A stretch of 64,000 bases of DNA. It comes from Akkermansia massiliensis (GTDB taxonomy: Bacteria > Verrucomicrobiota > Verrucomicrobiia > Verrucomicrobiales > Akkermansiaceae). The DNA lies in the NCBI RefSeq assembly GCF_018847375.1, contig NZ_CP072036.1, positions 806,001 through 870,000 of the forward strand, written 5' to 3'. The number at the start of each line of letters is the position of its first letter. Positions within the stretch are counted from its first letter, which is position 1. This document shows positions 20,827-29,656 of the stretch, in pieces. Made by a program: the position numbers and the translations under genes. The notes below the pieces were generated by a model. The model saw only the letters and a list, made by a program, of their open reading frames with translations, did not search any database and had not been told where the DNA came from.

Positions 20827-21340
20827 AACGAGACTTCTGTTTATTCAATCTTAAAGTTAAACGCTTATCTAATCTAAGTAAGTCTTTATTATTCTTTTTT
20901 TCTATAGATTCCGTATCAGGTGGAGAAGAAGCATGAGTATGGAATAGCCACAATACTATGACCAGTATATATAAAATTATTATTAAATTAAAAACGACAT
21001 ATTGTTTTTCTACACTAGCGTCAGATGTTTTTAGTTTTAATAGGCAAAATAATACTGTCGAAAATATAAAAATAATAAGTGCTGGTACTCCAATACATAT
21101 TTGTAGCTTTCTTCTCTTTTCAATAATTGGATTAAAATAAGAAAAATACAAAGGAATCATAAACGAAGAAAAAGAAATTATATATAACAATAATTCGTTT
21201 CCTTCTATCCCACTTATATTTGGAGATTTCAATAAAATGTCATTGTACCAAATTAATGACATAGTAATAAATGAAGGTAAAGAGCATAATATCCAGGTGA
21301 TAGAACATAATAAAAAAGATTTTGAAAGATTATGATTCAT
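20819..21340 (-). CDS. Four-helix membrane protein, unknown
   Basis: 173 aa from the ATG at 21340; an in-frame start 6 codons upstream would overlap the methyltransferase. Four hydrophobic helices are visible: LCSITWILCSLPSFITMSLI, LLYIISFSSFMIPLYFSYF, ICIGVPALIIFIFSTVLFCLL and VVFNLIIILYILVIVLWLF. They are followed by a charged ~35-residue tail rich in Lys/Arg (IEKKNNKDLLRLDKR...LNKQKSR). I do not recognise a family. It starts about 6 bases after the methyltransferase stop and overlaps the DGQHR gene by 8 bases, so it is an integral part of the operon. A membrane effector or sensor in a defence system is a possibility, not shown. Confidence 0.75.
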   Translation of the reverse strand: MNHNLSKSFLLCSITWILCSLPSFITMSLIWYNDILLKSPNISGIEGNELLLYIISFSSFMIPLYFSYFNPIIEKRRKLQICIGVPALIIFIFSTVLFCLLKLKTSDASVEKQYVVFNLIIILYILVIVLWLFHTHASSPPDTESIEKKNNKDLLRLDKRLTLRLNKQKSRYE

Positions 21341-21345
21341 AACAT

Positions 21346-22204
21346 TTAATAACCACATTTAATAACTAATTCTTCATATACGCCTCTTTTTTTAGAATCT
21401 GAAGCTAGTACACTTGATCTTGAAAGACAAATCATTTCTCCCAATCCTTTATAGAGATCTATAAGCGACTTATGATGGGCATTTGTGATAAGTATTTTGC
21501 ACCCTTTATTAAGAGATTTTTCAACAATATATTTTAATTTTTTTGATCCTTCCATGAAAATAAATTTTCATTATATTTTATAAAAGCATTGGAGTTATGT
21601 TTTACTGTATATGGAGGATCAATGAAGACAAAATCATTTTTTTTCGCCTTTGAAATAGTTTCGTAATAATCCTGTTCTACAATATCTGCATTTTTTAATA
21701 TTTTTGACACTAAAACAAAATTATCTGTATTTAACAGTACTCTCGTTTTTGTCCCTATAGGAACATTAAAATCACCTTTCTTATTGACTCTATAAAGCCC
21801 ATTCCAGCAAGTTCTATTCAAATAAATGAATCTAGCCGCTTTTTTTATTGGATTTCTGAATTTTTTATTTCTAATATGGTAGTAATAATCTTTTGAATGA
21901 TGTTTATCATGATAAAGTAATATACTTTCAATTTCTAAGGGATTATCTTTTACTACATTAAAAGTTTCAATGAGATCAGAATTAATATCCGCGAGAATAG
22001 ATTTTTGAGGTTTTAAATAAAAAAAATAGAACCGCTTCCTAAAAATGGTTCAATATACTTATTATAACTATCAGATGGAGGAAAAATATTTTTATGTGAA
22101 TGTGTCAGCCACCTTTTGCCCCCGGCCCATTTCAAAAAAGGTAGAATTTCTTGGTTGCTGTGAGACGATGCGGAAGAAATCATTGAAGTATGGTCGATTT
22201 GCAT
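21346..22204 (-). pseudogene. D12-class adenine-N6 DNA methyltransferase, two frameshifts
   Basis: Read leftward from 22204, frame 1 gives [12 protein letters not shown] and [12 protein letters not shown] (SAM-binding motif I), then stops at 22013. A different frame continues directly with [20 protein letters not shown] and later FVFIDPPYT (catalytic DPPY), stopping at ~21534. A third frame ends with LKYIVEKSLNKGCKILITNAH. The junctions fall exactly in a run of eight T (plus strand 22019-22026, A8) and a run of seven A (plus strand ~21538-21544, T7). Adding one base to each run restores one frame of 286 aa, the normal size of Dam/DpnM-type enzymes. Start may also be the ATG at 22183. Whether the breaks are real, phase-variable or sequencing errors cannot be told here. 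Confidence 0.85.
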
Positions 22205-22281
22205 AGCATAGCGAATCGTAAATGACTTGTCCAGTATCTGGTTTCAATTTCCCCATTTCTTCCCCATCCTCCTACATAAGA

Positions 22282-22320
22282 AAACCGCAATATGTTCATA
22301 ATGATATATTGCGGCAAAAA
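22282..22320 (-). terminator. Hairpin terminator after tRNA-Ser
   Basis: CCGCAATAT and ATATTGCGG arms enclose a ~14-base loop just downstream of the tRNA 3' end. On the minus strand the second arm is followed by TTTT, and the plus-strand side also ends in an A/T run, so it may work in both directions, separating the tRNA from the island operon. Confidence 0.65.
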
Positions 22321-22325
22321 ATTGA

Positions 22326-22415
22326 TGGCGGACAGGGAGGGATTCGAACCCTCGGTACTGTTGCCAGTACACACACTTTCCAGGCGTGCTCATTCGACCA
22401 CTCTGACACCTGCCC
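22326..22415 (-). tRNA. tRNA-Ser (anticodon GGA)
   Basis: Read on the minus strand, a 7-bp acceptor stem pairs GGGCAGG with CCTGTCC (one G-U), the T-arm is GGGTTCGAATCCC, and a long variable arm is present as expected for serine tRNAs. The anticodon arm CACGC-CTGGAAA-GTGTG gives anticodon GGA, reading UCC/UCU codons. The discriminator base is G and the CCA end is encoded (22326-22328). The AT-rich island lies directly beyond its 3' end, the classical position for tRNA-targeted integration. Confidence 0.96.
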
Positions 22416-22774
22416 GTTGATAGATTGTCTTAGATAGGAAAGCGGGGGTAATGTAACGGCAGAAGAGAGGCTTGGCAATCTTTTTTTCACTTGGGAGGCG
22501 TTTTCCTGTTTTTCTAGGCTCTTCTCACGTTTCGGTCCATTGCCTGAAAAGGATGGAAGGCGCATAGGTATCCAGGGAAGCCTGAAAATGGGATGGTAAG
22601 AGAGAACCAATGCATACCATATAAAAAACAGGCTTCTGTTATCTACAGAAGCCTGTCATTGAACAAGGTTGAGTTCTTCGTGCCCGATGCCTCTCTTCTT
22701 TTAGAAAGGCAAAAGACGTTCTCCTATTTTTCAGCGTTTGCGTCTTTCAGGAAGGGACTCTTGCTGTCCGGTCC
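22416..22774. other. Intergenic region between tRNA-Ser and GH20
   Basis: 359 bases holding the presumed tRNA promoter side and, at 22621-22656, the terminator of the hexosaminidase gene. No further gene is visible. Confidence 0.5.
22621..22656 (-). terminator. Rho-independent terminator after GH20 gene
   Basis: A perfect 12-bp stem ACAGGCTTCTGT / ACAGAAGCCTGT (22628-22639 and 22645-22656) with a 5-base loop. Read leftward it ends in a run of six T. It sits ~120 bases after the hexosaminidase stop codon. Confidence 0.9.
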
Positions 22775-24256
22775 TTATTTCTTTTCCGGGCGTTCGAGGC
22801 TGATGCCCCATTTTTCCTGCATGAATTTTTTGTGGAATTCCAGTTTGTCCTTGAAGCGGTTCAGGTTTTTCACCTCCTTGGGGGACCATGCGGTTTCCAC
22901 CAGAGCGAGGGCGCGCGGGTAAGCCTGGTAGAAGACGCGTTCAATGTTCGGCAGGCGTTCCGCCCACAGGCAGCAGTCTACGCCGCGCACACGTTCCATT
23001 TCCTTGGCGGAGAGGCCGTGTCCCGGTTCCAGGGAGTACACGTTTTCCAGCGTGTTGACGGGCATCCAGCCCGTGTCCGGCTGGCCGGAGGGCCAGTCGC
23101 CGGGAAGCTGGGGATAGTCAAAGTAGCATTTGCCGTTGGGGGCGCAGATAACGTCCACCTTGTCGCCCGTGGTGTTGGCTACCGTTTTAGGCGTGTGGCC
23201 GCCTCTCCACGTAGTGACGATCACGCCATCCGGGTATTTGCCCATGGGCTCGTACCAGAAAACAGCCGTTTTCCCGCGACTTTTCAGCATTTTGGCGCAC
23301 CTAGTGAAGAATTCCACCATTTCCTTTTGCGCGGCGGCCTTTTTGTTTTCCTCACGGATACCGGCTTTCTCACGGAAGTCCGCGCATTTGGGGCATTTCA
23401 TCCAGTTGTCTTCCGGCGCTTCGTCTCCGCCCAGATGCACGTATTGGGACGGGAAGATGTCCTTGAGTTCATTGAAGACGGCGTTGTAGAATTTCCAGAC
23501 GTCCGGGTTGCCGGGGCATACCAGCGTGTAGGAGATGCCCGCATTCGTGCGCACTTCCAGCTTGGGGTTCGGGAAACAGAGGAATTCCGGATAGGCGGTG
23601 CAAAGGGCCTGGTTGTGGCCGGGCACGTCTATTTCCGGGATGATTTCAATGTTCCGGGCGGCGGCGTATTTCACCAGGTCCTTGAGCTGTTCCTTGGTGT
23701 ACATGCCGCCATGGGGGGTTTTGTTGCCAAAGGTTTCCTTACGCCTGGAGGCCACGCTTTCCAGCTTGGGGTATCCGGGCACCGGAAGGCGCCAGCCCTG
23801 ATCATCCGTGAGGTGGAAATGGAGTTTGTTGAATTTGTAGAAGGACATCACATCAATGAATTTTTTGACGTCCTCCACCGGCACGAAGTGGCGTGCGGTG
23901 TCCATCATCATGCTGCGCCATCCAAACCGGGGCTTGTCTTCAATGACGCCGCAGGGTATGCCGCCGTCCCTGTATTGGGCCTGGAGCTGTTCCAGCGTGT
24001 TTTTGGCATAAAAGAGGCCCGCGCGATCGCCAGCCTGGATTTCCACGCCCTGCGGCTTGATGGTGAGCTTGTATCCCTCCGGCCCCAGGGCCTTATTGGC
24101 GGCCTGCTTGAGGATTTTGGGGGATTTACAGACTCCGGAGGAAGTACTGACTTCGACGGGTTCCGGGATGATGTGATAGGGACGGGATTCCACGCCGCCA
24201 GCGGCAAAAACGCTGCCGCTCATCACCAGCAGAAGAGGTAGGATACGCCATTTCAT
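22775..24256 (-). CDS. Secreted beta-N-acetylhexosaminidase (GH20)
   Basis: 493 aa from the ATG at 24256, which begins a signal peptide ([21 protein letters not shown]). The N-terminal GH20b domain ([13 protein letters not shown]) is followed by the TIM barrel: [41 protein letters not shown] and the catalytic pair D278-E279 in [13 protein letters not shown] later WYEPMGKYP and LWAERLP complete the substrate pocket. GH20 enzymes remove terminal GlcNAc or GalNAc by substrate-assisted catalysis; here mucin glycans are the likely target. The gene is divergent from ruvB and ends in its own strong terminator, so it is probably monocistronic. Confidence 0.95.
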   Translation of the reverse strand: MKWRILPLLLVMSGSVFAAGGVESRPYHIIPEPVEVSTSSGVCKSPKILKQAANKALGPEGYKLTIKPQGVEIQAGDRAGLFYAKNTLEQLQAQYRDGGIPCGVIEDKPRFGWRSMMMDTARHFVPVEDVKKFIDVMSFYKFNKLHFHLTDDQGWRLPVPGYPKLESVASRRKETFGNKTPHGGMYTKEQLKDLVKYAAARNIEIIPEIDVPGHNQALCTAYPEFLCFPNPKLEVRTNAGISYTLVCPGNPDVWKFYNAVFNELKDIFPSQYVHLGGDEAPEDNWMKCPKCADFREKAGIREENKKAAAQKEMVEFFTRCAKMLKSRGKTAVFWYEPMGKYPDGVIVTTWRGGHTPKTVANTTGDKVDVICAPNGKCYFDYPQLPGDWPSGQPDTGWMPVNTLENVYSLEPGHGLSAKEMERVRGVDCCLWAERLPNIERVFYQAYPRALALVETAWSPKEVKNLNRFKDKLEFHKKFMQEKWGISLERPEKK

Positions 24257-24395
24257 TGCGCACGATTCTGACGGAACCGTATTCCATCCGCAATCAAAAA
24301 AGACCAGAGGCTTACGGCATGTCCCGGAAAAGGCGCTTCCCGCCTGCACTTCCATCTTGACGGATGCCTCAAAGACAGGTTTGCTAGTCCTGCGC

Positions 24396-25415
24396 ATGGG
24401 AGAGTCCTTTTACACACGCACTACGGAGACACCCCCCTCCGCCTTTGATTTGTCCCTCCGACCGCCTGCCTTCAGCGAGTTCCGCGGGCAGGAGAAGATC
24501 AAGGACCGCCTGATGCTGATGGTGGAAGCCGCCAAACAGCGCGACGACGTGCTGGACCACATTCTGCTGAGCGGCCCCCCTGGCCTGGGGAAGACGACGC
24601 TTGCCAATATTATCGCGAATGCCGTCGGCTGCCGCATCCATACGACGTCCGGCCCCCAGATCGAGAAGGCGGGGGACCTGGCAGGCGTGCTGACCAATCT
24701 GGAAAAAGGGGACATCCTGTTTATTGACGAGATCCACCGCCTGCATCCGGCCATTGAGGAGTACCTGTACCCGGCCATGGAGGATTTCCGGCTGGATATT
24801 ATTATCGACCAGGGCCCGAACGCCCGCTCCATCCAGCTGAATCTTCCCAAGTTCACCCTGGTGGGGGCCACCACCCGCGCCGGGATGCTGACCAGCCCGT
24901 TGCGTTCCCGCTTCGGCCTCGTGAACCGGCTGGATTATTACACGCAGGAGGATTTGTGCGCGATCATCGAGCGATCCGCCGGATTGCTGAACGTTCCCGT
25001 GGAACCGTCAGGCGCGCTTCAGATCGCCCTGCGCTCCCGCGGCACTCCCCGCGTGGCCAATTCCCTGCTGCGCTGGGTGCGGGATTACGCCCAGGTACGC
25101 GGCGACGGCGTGATTACGGAGCAACTGGCGCACGATGCCCTGACCATGATCGAGATTGACGACGACGGCCTGGACGAGATGGACAAGCGCCTGCTGGAAG
25201 CCATGATTTACAAGTTTAACGGCGGTCCCGTGGGACTTTCCTCCCTGGCTGTGGCCGTAGGGGAAGACGCGTCCACACTGGAGGACGTGCACGAGCCTTT
25301 CCTGATCATGCAGGGGTACATCAACCGTACCCCCAGGGGACGCGTGGCGATGCCTTCCGCCTATCTCAAGATGGGGGCCACGCCGCCCGCCAAGGGACAG
25401 GGATGGCTGTTGTAA
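24396..25415 (+). CDS. ruvB: Holliday junction branch migration helicase RuvB
   Basis: 339 aa from the ATG at 24396; the frame is open further upstream to a TTG but those residues are not conserved in the family. RuvB is the hexameric AAA+ motor that drives branch migration with RuvA. Walker A is GPPGLGKTT (60-68), Walker B LFIDEIH, sensor 1 [20 protein letters not shown], and the C-terminal winged helix ends with [22 protein letters not shown]-like start ([20 protein letters not shown]) is typical. ruvA and ruvC are not adjacent. Confidence 0.97.
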   Translation: MGESFYTRTTETPPSAFDLSLRPPAFSEFRGQEKIKDRLMLMVEAAKQRDDVLDHILLSGPPGLGKTTLANIIANAVGCRIHTTSGPQIEKAGDLAGVLTNLEKGDILFIDEIHRLHPAIEEYLYPAMEDFRLDIIIDQGPNARSIQLNLPKFTLVGATTRAGMLTSPLRSRFGLVNRLDYYTQEDLCAIIERSAGLLNVPVEPSGALQIALRSRGTPRVANSLLRWVRDYAQVRGDGVITEQLAHDALTMIEIDDDGLDEMDKRLLEAMIYKFNGGPVGLSSLAVAVGEDASTLEDVHEPFLIMQGYINRTPRGRVAMPSAYLKMGATPPAKGQGWLL

Positions 25416-25536
25416 GCCATCCGTTTACGGCATGGCAGGAGTCCCGTGTTTTGTGCTGGTCATCAGGCCTCCTTTCTTTTAGACTGTCCCCACATAAAAC
25501 GTCAGGACGTTTTCTGTTCATCATACGCCCAAAGCT

Positions 25537-26556
25537 ATGGCCGCAAATTCTGATATCGCCTTTAAAAGACTGCCCGTCAAGATCATCGGTACGGGCTCCT
25601 ATGTTCCGGAACGCCGTCTGACCAATGCGGACCTGGAGAAGATGGTGGACACTTCCCACGAATGGATCATCGAACGCACGGGCATCGTGGAACGCCGCAT
25701 CGCCGCCCCTGACGAGTACACCTCCCACATGGGGACGAAGGCCGCCCAGCGGGCGCTGGAATCCTGCGGATTGCAGCCGGAGGATATCGACCTGATCATC
25801 GTCTCCACCATTACGCCGGATACGTTCACTCCTTCCACCTCCTGCTATATCCAGGACGCCCTGGGCGCCAAGAATGCCGCCGCCTTTGACATTTCCGCCG
25901 CCTGCTCCGGCTTCCTGTTCGCCATGAAAACGGCCGTCCAGTTCCTCGGCACGGGCCAGATGAAGACGGCCCTCATCATCGCCGCGGAAAAACTTTCCAC
26001 CGTCGTCAACTGGGAGGACCGCACCACCTGCGTCCTGTTCGGGGACGGCGCCGGAGCCGCCGTGCTCCAGGCTTCCACGGGAGAGGAAGGGGAAGGCTCC
26101 ATCCTCGCTACGGACATCGGCACGGACGGCGCCCTGCATGACCTGCTCCAGATTCCGGGCGGCGGCTCCCGCTGCCCCACCACGGTGGAGAACGCCCACG
26201 AACGCCTGGCTACCCTCGCCATGCGCGGCAAGGAGACCTTCCGCCAGGCAGTTCCCCGCATGAAGGATTCCGCCGCCAGCGTGATTGAACGCGCCGGCCT
26301 GACGTCGGACGACATCAAGCTGATCATTCCCCACCAGGCCAACCTCCGCATCATCAACGCCGTGGCCCAGCGTCTTTCCATCCCGGAGGACAAGGTGTTC
26401 ATCAATATTGAGAAATACGGCAACACTTCCGCCGCCGCCGTGGCCATCGCCTTTGACGAAGCGCGCCGCACCGGCAGGTTCGGCAAGGGGGACAACGTCG
26501 TCCTGGTCACCTTCGGCGCAGGCCTCACGTGGGGCGCTGCAGCCATCCGCTGGTAA
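25537..26556 (+). CDS. fabH: Beta-ketoacyl-ACP synthase III
   Basis: 339 aa. FabH condenses acetyl-CoA (or another primer) with malonyl-ACP to start fatty-acid synthesis. The catalytic Cys is C123 in FDISAACSGFLFAM; the His and Asn are in LIIPHQANLRI and EKYGNTSAAAVAIA. The N-terminal signature VKIIGTGSYVPERRLTN and SHEWIIERTGIVERRI are standard. It lies 35 bases ahead of the reductase gene, with which it may be cotranscribed, though no functional link is known. Confidence 0.97.
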   Translation: MAANSDIAFKRLPVKIIGTGSYVPERRLTNADLEKMVDTSHEWIIERTGIVERRIAAPDEYTSHMGTKAAQRALESCGLQPEDIDLIIVSTITPDTFTPSTSCYIQDALGAKNAAAFDISAACSGFLFAMKTAVQFLGTGQMKTALIIAAEKLSTVVNWEDRTTCVLFGDGAGAAVLQASTGEEGEGSILATDIGTDGALHDLLQIPGGGSRCPTTVENAHERLATLAMRGKETFRQAVPRMKDSAASVIERAGLTSDDIKLIIPHQANLRIINAVAQRLSIPEDKVFINIEKYGNTSAAAVAIAFDEARRTGRFGKGDNVVLVTFGAGLTWGAAAIRW

Positions 26557-26591
26557 TTTCCGTTATTCCATTCCAGAAACTTACATTACAC

Positions 26592-27722
26592 ATGACAACC
26601 GAACCGTACGGCAAAAAGAATCCGTTCCCCGCACCCGTCCTTTCCGTCAAGCACCTCACCGGGGAAGGCAGCCCGAAAGAAACGATCCATATTGAATACA
26701 GCCTGGACGGCGCCGGAATGGTGTACGTTGCCGGAGACGCCCTGGCCGTCATTCCCTCCAATGATTCTTCCCTGGTGGACGCCCTGATTGAAAAGCTCGG
26801 CCTCAGCCCGGATTCCCAGGTTCCCACGCCGGAGGGGGGAGCCGCCAGCCTGCGGGACGCCCTGATCAACTGCTATGACATCACCAATGTCAACAAGGCC
26901 CTGCTGACCAAATGGGCAACCGCTTCCGGCAGTCAGGAGCTGGAAACCCTGCTGGCCGGGGACAAGGACGCGCTCAGCGATTTCCTGTGGGGACGCGACG
27001 TGCTGGATCTGGCAACGGAGTATCCGGCCTCCTTTGAATCTGCGGAGGCTTTTGCAGGCATCCTGAAAAAGATCATGCCGCGCCTTTATTCCATCGCCTC
27101 CAGCCCGAACGCCCACCCTGAAGAAGTGCATCTGTGCGTGGGCGCGGTGCGCTACACGGCCCGGGACCGCAAGCGCGGCGGCGTGTGCTCCACTTACATG
27201 GCGGACCGCCTCCAGCCGGGACATACGGCCAGGGTGTTCGTGCATACCAACAAGAATTTCCGCCTGCCGGAAGACGGGGATACCCCCATCATCATGGTTG
27301 GCCCCGGCACCGGCATCGCCCCCTTCCGGGCATTCTGGGAGGAACGCATCGCCTCCGGGGACAAGGGCGGCAATTGGCTGTTCTTCGGCAACCCATACAA
27401 AGCTACCGATTTCTGCTATGAAGACGAGCTGGCCAAATTGACGGCGGACGGCAGATTGAAATTGTCCGTAGCCTGGTCCCGTGACCAGGAGAAGAAGGTA
27501 TACGTTCAGCATCTCATGGTCCAGGAAGGCGAAGAGCTCTGGAAATGGCTGGAAAACGGCGCATGCTTCTACGTCTGCGGAGACGCCTCCCGCATGGCCA
27601 AGGACGTTGACGCCGCCCTTCATGAAGTTATCCAGACCTGGGGCCACAAGACTCCGGAAGAAGCTGCGGAGTACGTAGCGGACATGAAACAGCACCGCCG
27701 CTACCAGCGGGACGTGTATTAA
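26592..27722 (+). CDS. CysJ-like FAD/NADPH reductase without flavodoxin domain
   Basis: 376 aa from the ATG at 26592 (MTTEPYGKKNPFPAPVLSV). The protein matches the C-terminal two thirds of sulfite reductase flavoprotein/cytochrome P450 reductase: the connecting domain (NCYDITNVNKALL), FAD motif PRLYSIASS, VCSTYMADRL, NADPH-binding MVGPGTGIAPFRAFWEER, and the C-terminal aromatic (RYQRDVY). The N-terminal FMN-binding flavodoxin domain of CysJ is absent, so electrons would pass from NADPH through FAD to a separate carrier. The usual annotation for such proteins is sulfite reductase subunit alpha; no cysI is in the window. A terminator follows. Confidence 0.88.
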   Translation: MTTEPYGKKNPFPAPVLSVKHLTGEGSPKETIHIEYSLDGAGMVYVAGDALAVIPSNDSSLVDALIEKLGLSPDSQVPTPEGGAASLRDALINCYDITNVNKALLTKWATASGSQELETLLAGDKDALSDFLWGRDVLDLATEYPASFESAEAFAGILKKIMPRLYSIASSPNAHPEEVHLCVGAVRYTARDRKRGGVCSTYMADRLQPGHTARVFVHTNKNFRLPEDGDTPIIMVGPGTGIAPFRAFWEERIASGDKGGNWLFFGNPYKATDFCYEDELAKLTADGRLKLSVAWSRDQEKKVYVQHLMVQEGEELWKWLENGACFYVCGDASRMAKDVDAALHEVIQTWGHKTPEEAAEYVADMKQHRRYQRDVY

Positions 27723-27750
27723 TCCGGTATACGCTTTCTTTCCTTTTACC

Positions 27751-27790
27751 GCGCCTTTCCACTATCCGTGGGAAGGCGCTTTTTCTTTTT
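27751..27790 (+). terminator. Rho-independent terminator after cysJ-like gene
   Basis: GCGCCTTTCCAC at 27751-27762 pairs with GTGGGAAGGCGC at 27768-27779 (one G-T pair), followed by TTTTTCTTTTT. It ends the rightward fabH/cysJ-like transcript. Confidence 0.9.
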
Positions 27791-27900
27791 ACTACGGAGA
27801 AGCCGTTACCGGTAAATCCGGTTGACGCAGGGAAGAGCGGCTTGCCTTTTTTCCTCCATCCCTTTTTCCGGGTTTTCCGGGCCCCTTGCGGAAAGGGAAT

Positions 27901-28965
27901 TTACTTGCCCCATAGAAATCCCTTATACAACCCATTTACCAGGAGGGACCAGGGGCGCATGCACCATCTTTCCGCCCTGTCCGCCCAGACGCACCAGCAG
28001 TTTACCCGGGCCTGGAGCTTGTCAAACGCCTTTTCCATCTCAGCCGGCTCCTCCCGCGAGCAGGCCTGCACATAAGCATTAAAACAGGGTCCCTCCAGCC
28101 ATCCATGCAGCATGGAACCAATCTCTTTGAGGAACCGGATACGGGCTTCTTTCTCCATCTTCAGCAGTCTGGGCACATGTAATTCCCGCAAAATTAAAAA
28201 GTGCACGGCAAACTGCCATTCCCTGTGCGGCATCAGTTTCCATTCCTCCAGCCGGCGCGTCAGCAGGTCTTCCACGGAAATATCACGGCAAGCCTGCTCC
28301 TGCATGGCAGAGCCGGCACGCTGTACATAGATGGAGCCCACTTTTTTTCCCAAGCCAATCATCGCCGTTCTTCTCATCAACCGCATCCAGTACAGGACAT
28401 CCTCTCCGTATTTCATGCCTGCTTCCCACAAGGGAAGAGAAGATGCCAGGGAGGAATTCAGAACAACGCTGCTCGTATGGATGGATAAAAGCCCTCTTAA
28501 CCCCAGTTTCCTGACTACGAAGGAGCACGGTTTTCCCTTCCTGCGGGGAATGCAATCCTCCTTGTTCCATGTATATCTGGCGGCATAAACGTACACGCCG
28601 GGATGCTTCCGGAAAAAATCATATGCCATCTTCAAATGATCAGGATACCAGTAGCCATCTCCATCAAGGAATGCCACGTATTTTCCTTTGGCCGCTTTCA
28701 TTCCCGTGTTTCTGGCATGCGAAGCGCCTCCATTTTCCTGGGAAATGACGTTAATTCTGGAATCCTGAAAAAATTCCACCACTTGAAGGGTGCCATCCGT
28801 CGAGCCGTCATCAACGATGATCAATTCAAAATTCTTAAATTCCTGATCCAATACGGATTGAACGGTTTTTCTCAAATAATGCTCCAGATTATAGACGATT
28901 AAAATCACGCTGAATTCTATCCAACCATAGCGGCTATCCCGGATATGCCTGTTCTTTTCTTCCAT
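27901..28965 (-). CDS. Glycosyltransferase family 2
   Basis: 354 aa. The GT-A fold signatures are clear: FSVILIVYNLEHYLRKTVQSVL, FELIIVDDGSTDGT, NGGASHARNTGMKAAKG and AFLDGDGYWYPDHL with the DxD metal site. A conserved C-terminal half (VRKLGLRGLLSIHTSS, KYGEDVLYWMRLM, WQFAVHFLILREL) is shared with the GT2 gene at 31132-32124, showing that the two are paralogues. The sugar donor and acceptor are unknown; the context is surface polysaccharide synthesis. It converges with the reductase gene and is cytoplasmic, with no membrane helices seen. Confidence 0.92.
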   Translation of the reverse strand: MEEKNRHIRDSRYGWIEFSVILIVYNLEHYLRKTVQSVLDQEFKNFELIIVDDGSTDGTLQVVEFFQDSRINVISQENGGASHARNTGMKAAKGKYVAFLDGDGYWYPDHLKMAYDFFRKHPGVYVYAARYTWNKEDCIPRRKGKPCSFVVRKLGLRGLLSIHTSSVVLNSSLASSLPLWEAGMKYGEDVLYWMRLMRRTAMIGLGKKVGSIYVQRAGSAMQEQACRDISVEDLLTRRLEEWKLMPHREWQFAVHFLILRELHVPRLLKMEKEARIRFLKEIGSMLHGWLEGPCFNAYVQACSREEPAEMEKAFDKLQARVNCWCVWADRAERWCMRPWSLLVNGLYKGFLWGK

Positions 28966-29656
28966 TTTCCAGATTTAAAACTCGGTGGAGAAATACAGGA
29001 TTTCTAATCCGGGTTCTTTGTCCGGATACATGAAGGTTTACCAACATGCACATTATGAGTTTTTTATACGGCTTCATGCTGCTGCACGACAGGAAGGACA
29101 TTTCTTTCCAGGATTGCCTCCCCTCAACTGTCACCATTTATATTAAGTATTTTTTATTGAATCCGGATTAGAAATTCGCGGTTAAGCCATCAGTTCTCAT
29201 TTTTAGTAACAAAACATAAAATGCTTTTTGCTTTCCTATCCTGATTCCTGTTTTTCCGGATAACCAAAGAAGGATGATTCCATGAAATACGGCACTTCCT
29301 TCATTTTTTCCCTACATCCCTCCGATCAATCCCTTCGGTTTGAAAAGACGCTTCCCGGAGGCTTTCACCTATCGACAAAGATTATGCATCGCCCTTCCCT
29401 GCATGCAGTTCATCCCCCTGCGTCCCTATCTGCCAAATGACCGGTATCAAGATTTCCCCTTCTTCTTTTTCGCGCATGAATACGCATTCATTCCCTTTTT
29501 CCCATTCCACGCACTCAAACCTGCACACGCTATTCCCCATGCAGCAGAGGAAGCAGCCATGCAGAACATGGTTCCATGAACACTTCACGGAGGTTTTATC
29601 CAAGAGCTTTTCCCTGCCCTGGCGGGCCCTTTCCATCCGGGGTCTTCAGGCACCCC
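28966..29656. other. Intergenic region with inverted-repeat element
   Basis: 691 bases between two leftward GT2 genes. The part nearest the left gene contains a 14-base inverted pair: GATTTCTAATCCGG (28999-29012) and CCGGATTAGAAATT (29163-29176), about 150 bases apart, related to the pair at 30795-30969. The remainder, 29180-29656, is rich in C/T on the plus strand and shows no convincing gene. Confidence 0.6.
28999..29176. repeat. Palindromic intergenic element, copy 1
   Basis: The two ends are near-perfect inverted copies: GATTTCTAATCCGG and CCGGATTAGAAATT (13 of 14). The size (~178 bases) and the GGATTA-based termini match the element at 30795-30969. No protein is encoded inside. Confidence 0.5.
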
